DNA from: an uncultured Rubrivivax sp.
Lineage (GTDB): Bacteria > Pseudomonadota > Gammaproteobacteria > Burkholderiales > Burkholderiaceae_C
DNA: 8,554 nucleotides
Reading direction: 5' to 3'
Assembly (NCBI GenBank): GCA_937967345.1
Contig: CALBTN010000344.1
Location: forward strand, 1-8,554
Numbering within the stretch: the stretch's first letter is position 1; each line of letters starts with the position of its first letter. A model generated the notes under the pieces. That model was not told where the DNA came from. It made no database searches and was given only the letters and a program-made list of their open reading frames with translations. Of this stretch, positions 1 through 5,503 are shown in pieces. The translations under genes were made by a program, and so were the position numbers.

Positions 1-1
1 C

Positions 2-184
2 TGCGGCATGGCGCGCGCCTTCGCCTTCCTGATGCAGGGCAACGCCGAGATCTCCGACGAGGCCATCTTCGGCGACGTGTCGGCGACCATTGCAGGGGCA
101 TTGCAACGCTGCCATGATCGCTCGCAGGGCCGGCACGGCATCGCCAGCACCGCCTTCGAGATCGCGCTGGATCAGCTGGTTTGA
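2..184 (+). CDS. C-terminal end of an unidentified protein (5' truncated by window edge)
   Basis: An open frame runs from the window edge to a TGA at 182-184 and gives the last 60 residues of a protein (starting CGMARAFAFLMQGN, ending EIALDQLV). The residue mix is alternating hydrophobic and acidic or basic, as in a folded soluble helical domain, with no membrane segment or metal-binding cluster visible. I do not recognise the family. The reading frame is supported by its GC-rich third positions and by its tight spacing: the stop is 36 bp before the next start, with a ribosome binding site in between. It is therefore probably the upstream partner of hpd in one transcript, which would suggest a role in tyrosine or aromatic acid catabolism, but this is inference from position only. 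Confidence 0.6.
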   Translation, partial: CGMARAFAFLMQGNAEISDEAIFGDVSATIAGALQRCHDRSQGRHGIASTAFEIALDQLV

Positions 185-205
185 AGAGTTTGAAAAGTTT
201 GCAAA
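179..205 (+). repeat. Three tandem 9-bp A/T-rich repeats in the hpd leader
   Basis: The sequence reads GTTTGAAGA, GTTTGAAAA, GTTTGCAAA in three contiguous 9-bp units. The first unit overlaps the stop codon of the upstream gene (182-184) and the last runs into the ribosome binding site of hpd. This is a strikingly A/T-rich patch in otherwise very GC-rich DNA. It probably keeps the hpd initiation region unstructured, although a binding site cannot be excluded. Confidence 0.7.
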
Positions 206-220
206 GGAAGGAGCATGAAC

Positions 221-1297
221 ATGGCTGATCTGTTCGACAACCCGATGGGCCTGATGGGCTTCGAATTCGTCGAGTTCGCGTCGCCGGTGGCCGGCGTGCT
301 GGAGCCGCTGTTCGAGAAGATGGCCTTCAGGCTGGTGGCCAAGCACCGCAGCAAGGACGTGCTGCTGTACCGCCAGGGCGACATCAACTTCATCGTCAAC
401 CGCGAGCCCAAGAGCCTGGCCGGCTACTTCGCCGCCGAGCACGGGCCCAGCGCCTGCGCGCTGGCCTTTCGGGTGCGCGACTCGCACCAGGCCTACCACC
501 GCGCGCTCGAGCTGGGCGCGCAGCCGGTGGACGTGCCCACCGGGCCGATGGAGCTGAAGCTGCCGGCGATCAAGGGCATCGGCGGCGCGCCGCTGTACCT
601 GATCGACCGCTTCGACGACGGCAAGAGCATCTACGACATCGACTTCGAATGGCTGCCCGGCACCGAGCGCCACCCGAAGGGCCACGGCTTTCGCATCATC
701 GACCACCTGACACACAACGTGTACCGCGGCCGCATGGCCTACTGGGGCGGGTTCTACGAAAGGCTGTTCAACTTCCGCGAGATCCGCTACTTCGACATCC
801 AGGGCGAGTACACCGGGCTGACCAGCCGCGCGATGACCGCCCCCGACGGGCTGATCCGCATCCCGCTGAACGAAGAGGCCAAGCAAGGCGGCGGCCAGAT
901 CGAGGAGTTCTTGCTGCAGTTCAACGGCGAGGGCATCCAGCACATCGCGCTGCTCAGCGACGACATCTACGCCAGCATCGACGCGCTGCAGTTGGCCGGC
1001 GTGCCGCTGCTGACCGCGCCCAACGAGGTGTACTACGAGATGCTCGAGCAGCGCCTGCCCGGCCACGGCGAGCCGGTGGCCGAGCTGCGCACCCGCGGCA
1101 TCTTGCTCGACGGCAGCACCGCCGGCGGCCAGCCGCGGCTGCTGCTGCAGATCTTCAGCGAAACGCTGCTCGGGCCGGTGTTCTTCGAGTTCATCCAGCG
1201 CAAGGGTGACCAGGGCTTCGGCGAAGGCAATTTCAAGGCACTGTTCGAAAGCCTGGAGCGCGACCAGCTGCGCCGCGGCGCGATCGGCGCAACCTGA
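221..1297 (+). CDS. hpd: 4-hydroxyphenylpyruvate dioxygenase
   Basis: This cytoplasmic non-heme Fe(II) enzyme converts 4-hydroxyphenylpyruvate and O2 to homogentisate and CO2, the second step of tyrosine degradation. The 358-residue product has the two-half vicinal-oxygen-chelate fold of bacterial HPPDs and the normal length of the family. The expected iron ligands are present: His162 in IDHLTHNV, His241 in GIQHIALL and Glu323 in FFEFIQRKG, almost the same numbering as in the Pseudomonas enzyme. The conserved C-terminal GFGEGNFKALFES segment is intact. The ATG at 221 is chosen because AAGGAG (208-213) lies 7 nt upstream. An in-frame ATG at 215 would add Met-Asn, and the AAGGA at 204-208 is 6 nt from it, so it is also possible. 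The gene lies 36 bp after the preceding partial gene and may share its transcript. No homogentisate dioxygenase or fumarylacetoacetase is visible in the window. Identification is secure. Confidence 0.97.
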   Translation: MADLFDNPMGLMGFEFVEFASPVAGVLEPLFEKMAFRLVAKHRSKDVLLYRQGDINFIVNREPKSLAGYFAAEHGPSACALAFRVRDSHQAYHRALELGAQPVDVPTGPMELKLPAIKGIGGAPLYLIDRFDDGKSIYDIDFEWLPGTERHPKGHGFRIIDHLTHNVYRGRMAYWGGFYERLFNFREIRYFDIQGEYTGLTSRAMTAPDGLIRIPLNEEAKQGGGQIEEFLLQFNGEGIQHIALLSDDIYASIDALQLAGVPLLTAPNEVYYEMLEQRLPGHGEPVAELRTRGILLDGSTAGGQPRLLLQIFSETLLGPVFFEFIQRKGDQGFGEGNFKALFESLERDQLRRGAIGAT

Positions 1298-1330
1298 CGC
1301 CGGCTCGACGCGACACCGCGCGCCCGCAGC

Positions 1331-1347
1331 GGCGACGGCCTGTCGCC
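1331..1347. terminator. GC-rich hairpin downstream of hpd
   Basis: GGCGAC (1331-1336) and GTCGCC (1342-1347) form a perfect 6-bp stem around a 5-nt loop, 34 bp after the hpd stop codon. No T-run follows, so it is only a weak intrinsic-terminator candidate, though its position between convergent genes fits. The remaining gap up to 1510 holds a second potential stem (GCGGCC 1441-1446 with GGCCGC 1458-1463) and a 12-bp direct repeat, GGCCGCAGCCGG, at 1458-1469 and 1487-1498. No gene was seen there. Confidence 0.35.
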
Positions 1348-1510
1348 ACGCCGCATCGGCCTGACCGGCGCCACCGGCACGCCATTCGCGGCGATGGTGC
1401 CGAGCGTTCAGCCGAGCGGGCGAGGGCTCGTCGCGCCCATGCGGCCAGCTGGCTCACGGCCGCAGCCGGCAATGCACACGATCGATGGCCGCAGCCGGGC
1501 GGCTTCGGCC

Positions 1511-1909
1511 CTACGCCCGGGCTTGATCGGCGCGGCCCTGCGGCTCGGGCCGCTGCCAGGGCCAGCGGCCTTCGATCTCGACCGCGAGCGTCCAGCTCAG
1601 GAAGGTTCGCACCAGCACCAGCAAGCCGAGCACCGCGACGTTGCTCAGGGTCGGCTCGAGCGCGACGGTGCGCACCACGTCGCCGGCGACCAGGAACTCC
1701 AGCCCGAGCAGCAGCGACCGGCCGATCTGGTGCTTGTAGCTTTCGTAGGCGCCGGGCTCGCCGAGTTTCATCAAGAAGCGCACGGTGCCGCGCGTGATCG
1801 CCACGCGCAGCACGCCGGTGACGATGACGATCGCACCAAGCATCTCGATGCCGAGCGCCGCCCACTCGATGGCGCCGCGGATGGTTCCGATCAGTTCCTC
1901 GCCGTGCAT
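1511..1909 (-). CDS. DUF1622 family small membrane protein
   Basis: The 132-residue product matches what I know of the DUF1622 family: an N-terminal hydrophobic helix (about residues 17-37, including GIEMLGAIVIVTGVLR), a polar stretch rich in Arg, Lys and Tyr, then the conserved signature RSLLLGLEFLVAGDVVRTV (64-82) and a third hydrophobic segment with VRTFLSWTLAVEIEG (100-114). Three transmembrane helices in the inner membrane are likely. The biochemical function of the family is unknown to me. The start is the ATG at 1909 (reverse strand), preceded by AGGGA (complement of 1916-1920) at 6 nt spacing. The C-terminus is a short charged tail. It is convergent with hpd and divergent from the FMN oxidoreductase, with about 120 bp between the two start codons, so it is probably transcribed alone. 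Confidence 0.87.
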   Translation of the reverse strand: MHGEELIGTIRGAIEWAALGIEMLGAIVIVTGVLRVAITRGTVRFLMKLGEPGAYESYKHQIGRSLLLGLEFLVAGDVVRTVALEPTLSNVAVLGLLVLVRTFLSWTLAVEIEGRWPWQRPEPQGRADQARA

Positions 1910-2030
1910 CGCTGTTCCCTGCTGCAGCCCATGGGTCGAGCCATTTTGCGTGACCGGCGCCAGCCCGGTGTGCCGCCCAGGTGCATGCGCCGACGCGGCC
2001 CGGCGGCGACCGCGGTGGACAATGGCCCGC

Positions 2031-3113
2031 ATGACGCTGCTGTCCCACCCCCTGCACCTGATGCGCGGCCCGAGCTGGCCGCATCGCCTGGCCCTGGCGC
2101 CGTTGACCAACTGGCAAAGCCATGCCGACGGCACGCTGGGCGAGGACGAATACCGCTGGCTGACGATGCGAGCCCACGGCGGCTTCGGCATGGTCACGAC
2201 CTGCGCCGCCCATGTGCAGGCCAACGGCCAGGGCTTTCCGGGGCAGCTCGGCGTGTGGTGCGACGCCCAGCTGCCCGGGCTGACGCGGCTGGCGCAAGGG
2301 CTGCACGCCGCCGGCAGCGTGTGCAGCGTGCAGCTGCAGCACTCCGGCCGGCGCGCCAACCCCAAGCTCAGCCGCCAGCCGGCGGTGGCCCCCTGGGACG
2401 ACCCCGAGACCGGTGCACGCGCGCTCGGCACCGCCGAGGTCGAGCAGGTGGTGCGCGACTTCATCGCTGCCGCGCAGCGTGCCGAGCGCGCCGGCTTCGA
2501 CGGCGTCGAGCTGCACGGCGCGCACGGCTACCTGCTCGCGCAGTTTCTCGACGCCACGCACAACCAGCGCGCCGACCGCTACGGCGGCAGCTTCGACAAC
2601 CGCTGCCGCATCATCCATGAGCTGATCGATGGCATCCGCGGCGCCACCGGCGCACAGTTCCAGCTGGGCCTGCGGCTGTCGCCCGAGCGCTTCGACGTGC
2701 GCCTCGACGAAGCGCTGGCGCTGGCGCGCGAGCTGCTGAGCGATGACCGGCTCGACTATCTGGACATGTCGCTGTGGGACTGCTTCAAGCCGCCGCAGGA
2801 CGCCGCCCATGCCGGCCAGCCGCTGATCGCGCACTTCGCGGCGCTGCCGCGCGGCGGCACGCGGCTGGGCGTGGCCGGCAAGATCATGGACGCTGCCACC
2901 GCCCAGCGCTGCCTGGACGCGGGGGCCGATTTCGTGTTCATCGGCCGCGGCGCGATGCTGCACCACGACTTCGCGCGCCGTGCGCTGACCGACCCGGGTT
3001 TCCGTTGCATCGAGCGCCCGGTGAGCCGCGCCCACCTCGAGGCCGAGGGCCTGGGCCCGGCCTTCATGGGCTACGTCGCCACCACCTGGCCGGGCTTTGT
3101 CGCCGACGACTGA
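2031..3113 (+). CDS. Old-yellow-enzyme family NADH:flavin (FMN) oxidoreductase
   Basis: This FMN-dependent TIM-barrel ene-reductase-type enzyme is of typical family length (360 residues). Visible motifs in order are: ALAPLTNW (21-28), with Thr26 at the position that tunes FMN in classical OYEs; a QLQHSGR loop (101-107); the HGAHGYLLAQFL signature (162-173), with the His162/His165 pair that binds the substrate carbonyl; NQRADRYGGSFDNR (178-191); the Arg of GLRLSP (213-218); and FIGRGAML (303-310), the FMN phosphate-binding segment near the C-terminus. Family members reduce activated C=C bonds of enones, nitro compounds or dienoyl-CoAs using NAD(P)H. No 4Fe-4S or second flavin domain follows, so this is the single-domain type, and its natural substrate cannot be read from the sequence. 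An in-frame ATG at 2022 would add three residues; a GGTGG at 2014-2018 is a weak ribosome binding site for either start. It is convergent with the following gene. Confidence 0.92.
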   Translation: MTLLSHPLHLMRGPSWPHRLALAPLTNWQSHADGTLGEDEYRWLTMRAHGGFGMVTTCAAHVQANGQGFPGQLGVWCDAQLPGLTRLAQGLHAAGSVCSVQLQHSGRRANPKLSRQPAVAPWDDPETGARALGTAEVEQVVRDFIAAAQRAERAGFDGVELHGAHGYLLAQFLDATHNQRADRYGGSFDNRCRIIHELIDGIRGATGAQFQLGLRLSPERFDVRLDEALALARELLSDDRLDYLDMSLWDCFKPPQDAAHAGQPLIAHFAALPRGGTRLGVAGKIMDAATAQRCLDAGADFVFIGRGAMLHHDFARRALTDPGFRCIERPVSRAHLEAEGLGPAFMGYVATTWPGFVADD

Positions 3114-3121
3114 CGCTTGCC

Positions 3122-3138
3122 GGCCCGGTCCACGGGCC
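3122..3138. terminator. Candidate bidirectional terminator hairpin between convergent genes
   Basis: GGCCCG (3122-3127) pairs with CGGGCC (3133-3138) around a 5-nt loop, within the 46 bp separating two convergent stop codons. A second short inverted repeat (GCGCC-AA-GGCGC) follows at about 3147-3158. There is no T-run, so the call rests on position and stem only. Confidence 0.4.
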
Positions 3139-3159
3139 CGACACGCGCGCCAAGGCGCC

Positions 3160-4101
3160 TCAGTGCGCCTGCAGCCGCTGCCGCTCGGCCACCTGCAAAT
3201 GGCACCAGGCGGCGGCCAGCACGCCGGCATCCAGCCCGGCGGCGCGCACGCGCTGCAGCATGTCGCCCACCACGTGCGCGGCCTCGGTGCGCCCGCCGCC
3301 AAGCAGGTCGCGCAGCATCGACGCGGTGGTGGTCGACGCCGGGTCGGACCACATCGGGCGAAACGCCGCCAGCGCCGGATCGCGCGGCGCGCAGCCGGCC
3401 GCCGCGGCCGCACCGGCACACGCGGCGTAGGTGGACGCGAACAGCGCGGCGCCGTCGTCGCTGTGCAGGATGTCGCCGACGCTGCCGCGCATCAGGCAGG
3501 TCATCGCCGCCAGCGTGGCCAGGATGCTGAACTTCTCCCACAGCGCGCGCATGATCTCGTCATCAAGCGTCGCCTCCACCGGCGTGCGCGCGTACAGCTG
3601 GTGCAGCGCCTGCAACCGCGGCAGCGCGCCGGCTGCGGTACCCGGCAGCAGGCCAAAGACGATGCGGTGCAGCGGCCCGAGTTGCAGCACCTCGCCCCGC
3701 GGCGACAGCGTCGCCTGGATGCTGCAGCTGCCGCCGGCGACGCGCTCGGCGCCGAAGGCCGAGCGCAGCCGCTCGATGTGCGCCAGGCCGTTGAGCAGCG
3801 GCACCACCGTGGTGGTGTGGCCCACCGCCGGGTGCACCGCGTCGATGGCGGCGTCCAGGTCGTAGGCCTTGCAAGCCAGCAGCACCACGTCGGCGGGTGC
3901 GTCCAGTTCCTCACGCAGCAGTGCGCGCGCCGGCAGCGTGAAGTCGCCGTACGGGCTGCGCACCACCAAGCCCTCGGCGCGCAGTTGCGCCTGGCGCTGC
4001 GGGCGCACCAGAAAGCTCAGGTCGCCACCGGCCTGCGCCAGGCGGCCGCCGAAGTAGCCGCCGATCGCGCCGGCGCCGAGCATCAGGATCTTCATCGCCA
4101 T
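3160..4101 (-). CDS. Ketopantoate reductase (ApbA/PanE) family oxidoreductase, divergent substrate site
   Basis: The product has 313 residues, the usual length. The N-terminal Rossmann domain carries MKILMLGAGAIGGYFGGRLA (3-22), the NADP-binding glycine motif. CKAYDLDAAI (77-86) and PLLNGLAHIE (101-110, Asn104) follow, then the helical C-terminal domain with WEKFSILA (188-195), ASMLRDLLGGGRTEA (260-274, Ser261 and Glu273). Lys190, Ser261 and Glu273 match the E. coli PanE residues K176, S244 and E256. However, the residues aligned with PanE Asn180 and Asn184, which hold ketopantoate, are Leu194 and Ala198. This places it in the large paralogous group of 2-oxoacid reductase-like proteins, so a true panE role in pantothenate synthesis is doubtful and no symbol is given. 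The start is the ATG at 4101, because GGGAGG (complement of 4112-4117) is 10 nt upstream; the in-frame ATG at 4095 would be 16 nt away. Confidence 0.88.
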   Translation of the reverse strand: MAMKILMLGAGAIGGYFGGRLAQAGGDLSFLVRPQRQAQLRAEGLVVRSPYGDFTLPARALLREELDAPADVVLLACKAYDLDAAIDAVHPAVGHTTTVVPLLNGLAHIERLRSAFGAERVAGGSCSIQATLSPRGEVLQLGPLHRIVFGLLPGTAAGALPRLQALHQLYARTPVEATLDDEIMRALWEKFSILATLAAMTCLMRGSVGDILHSDDGAALFASTYAACAGAAAAAGCAPRDPALAAFRPMWSDPASTTTASMLRDLLGGGRTEAAHVVGDMLQRVRAAGLDAGVLAAAWCHLQVAERQRLQAH

Positions 4102-4120
4102 GCGGCTCGTGCCTCCCGCG

Positions 4121-4191
4121 GTGTTGCTGCGCCGCAAGCGGCGCGCCTGTCCAGGTCGCCGACTGTAGCCGCCGCGGCGGCGCAGCAGCAC
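4121..4191. repeat. Nested inverted repeats in a divergent intergenic region
   Basis: Two 15-bp arms, 4121-4135 (GTGTTGCTGCGCCGC) and 4177-4191 (GCGGCGCAGCAGCAC), are inverted repeats matching at 14 of 15 positions, separated by 41 bp. The left arm also forms a perfect local palindrome: GCGCCGC-AA-GCGGCGC at 4129-4144. The right arm overlaps another: GCCGCCGCGGCGGC at 4168-4181. The long-range and local pairings exclude each other. The region lies between the divergent starts of the ketopantoate-reductase-like gene (4101) and the threonine aldolase gene (4269). No clear -35/-10 pair was found in the same stretch. Confidence 0.6.
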
Positions 4192-4268
4192 GGCATGCGG
4201 CCATGCCCCGCCGCCGCCCTGTGGTACACCGCGGCGTCGCCGCCCCGCCTGCTGCCACGCCCACCGCC

Positions 4269-5318
4269 ATGAAGCCACCCAGCCTGCCGATCGACCTGCG
4301 CTCCGACACCGTCACCCGGCCCACCGCTGCGATGCGCGCGGCGATGGCCAGTGCCGAGGTCGGCGACGACCAGTACGGCGAGGACCCCAGCACCAACCGG
4401 CTGCAAGCGCGCGTGGCCGAGCTGCTGGGCAAACCGGCCGCGGTGTGGCTGCCCAGCGGCACCATGGCCAACCAGGTGGCGCTGCGCACGCTGACGCGCC
4501 CCGGCGACGAGGTCATCGCCTGCCGCGAATCGCACGCCGCCTGGCATGAGCTCGGCGGCGCGGCGGCCAACGCCGGCGTGCAGATCCACGAGATCGGCGC
4601 GCACGGCGTGTTCAGCGCCGAAGAGCTGCGCGCGGCGGTCAAGCCCGGCGGGCTGCCGGTGTTCCCCACCAGCACCCTGGTGCAGGTGGAGAACACCCAC
4701 AACCGCGCCGGCGGCGTGGTGGTGCCGCAAGCCCAGGTGCAGCGCATCTGCGCCGCGGCGCGCGAGCTGGGGCTGGCCAGCTTCCTCGACGGCGCACGGC
4801 TGTGGAACGCCAGCATCGCCAGCGGCGTGGCGCTGGAGGTGCTGGCCGCGCCCTTCGATCTGGTGGCGGTGGCTTTCAGCAAGGGCCTGGGCGCACCGGG
4901 CGGCTCGATGCTGGCCGGCCCACCCGAGCTGATCGCCGCGGCCGATCGCCATCGCCGGCGCATGGGCGGCGCAATGCGGCAGAACGGCATCTTCAGCGCC
5001 GCCGCGCTGCACGCGCTGGACCACCACCTGGCGCGCCTGGCCGACGACCACGCCAACGCCCGCGCCTTCGCCGAGCGGCTGGCGCGCGCAGCGCCGGTGC
5101 CGCTCGACCCGCGCAGCGTGCAGACCAACATCGTGGTGTTCCACCTGCCGGCGTCGGTACCGCTGGATGCGTCGGCACTGGCCGCACGCGCGCGCGGCCA
5201 AGGCGTACTGGTCAACGCCTTCGGTGTGCGCACGCTGCGCGCCGTGACCCACCTGGACGTGGACCGCGCGCAATGCGAACACGCGGCCGAGGTGCTGGCC
5301 GCGTTGCTGCAGCCTTAA
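4269..5318 (+). CDS. ltaE: Low-specificity L-threonine aldolase
   Basis: This PLP-dependent fold-type I enzyme cleaves L-threonine and L-allo-threonine to glycine and acetaldehyde and acts on other beta-hydroxy amino acids. The 349-residue product has the full family length. Motifs seen are: IDLRSDTVTRPT at the N-terminus (8-19); EVGDDQYGEDPS (30-41); the PLP-phosphate loop LPSGTMANQ (61-69); His89 in ESHAAW, which stacks on the PLP ring; ENTHNRAGG (141-149); LDGARLWNA (173-181), with Asp174 and Arg177; and the Schiff-base lysine Lys205 in FSKGLGAPGGS. All the key residues known from E. coli LtaE are kept. The start is the ATG at 4269, four codons before the conserved IDLRSDT block; no good ribosome binding site precedes it. 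It is divergent from the ketopantoate-reductase-like gene. It could supply glycine or scavenge threonine, but nothing in the neighbourhood fixes its physiological substrate. Confidence 0.95.
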   Translation: MKPPSLPIDLRSDTVTRPTAAMRAAMASAEVGDDQYGEDPSTNRLQARVAELLGKPAAVWLPSGTMANQVALRTLTRPGDEVIACRESHAAWHELGGAAANAGVQIHEIGAHGVFSAEELRAAVKPGGLPVFPTSTLVQVENTHNRAGGVVVPQAQVQRICAAARELGLASFLDGARLWNASIASGVALEVLAAPFDLVAVAFSKGLGAPGGSMLAGPPELIAAADRHRRRMGGAMRQNGIFSAAALHALDHHLARLADDHANARAFAERLARAAPVPLDPRSVQTNIVVFHLPASVPLDASALAARARGQGVLVNAFGVRTLRAVTHLDVDRAQCEHAAEVLAALLQP

Positions 5319-5352
5319 CGGCTCGGCTCGGCTCGGCTCGGCTCGGCTCGGC
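5319..5352 (+). repeat. Pentanucleotide tandem repeat (CGGCT), 6.8 copies
   Basis: Starting at the base after the ltaE TAA stop codon, the unit CGGCT repeats without a single mismatch for 34 bp. Perfect pentanucleotide repeats are prone to slipped-strand length change. This one is in the 185-bp gap between ltaE and the PHA synthase gene, so length variation would alter spacing upstream of the PHA synthase but not a reading frame. Confidence 0.9.
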
Positions 5353-5503
5353 AAGACGCCGGCGCCGCGCTGCACGGCCGCGGCGCCAGCGCATCAAGGC
5401 GGCACGCAGGCCGCACCGCCGCCTTGGCCGATATCAACGGCGCACCTGGGGCCTTGCGCTAGGCTTGGCACAGCCGCCTCGCCTCGCGGCCAGACTTCAC
5501 GCC

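Noticed and set aside
1233..3419. A 728-codon open frame on the - strand across the OYE gene
   Set aside because: It has low-complexity Arg/Ala-rich translation, no family motifs, and overlaps three well-supported genes in other frames.
3097..4272. Long + strand open frame antisense to the ketopantoate-reductase-like gene
   Set aside because: The translation is Gln/Arg/Ala-rich without motifs; the opposite strand has a complete Rossmann domain and catalytic residues.
5466..5481. Possible sigma-54 promoter upstream of phaC (TGGCAC at 5466-5471)
   Set aside because: The -24-like half matches, but the -12 half (CCTCG at the required spacing) lacks the conserved GC dinucleotide.
4802..5503. In-frame extension of phaC upstream to 4802
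   Set aside because: The extension lies over ltaE in another frame and through the CGGCT repeat, and its translation is Arg/Gly/Ala-rich. PhaC homology begins after the ATG at 5504.
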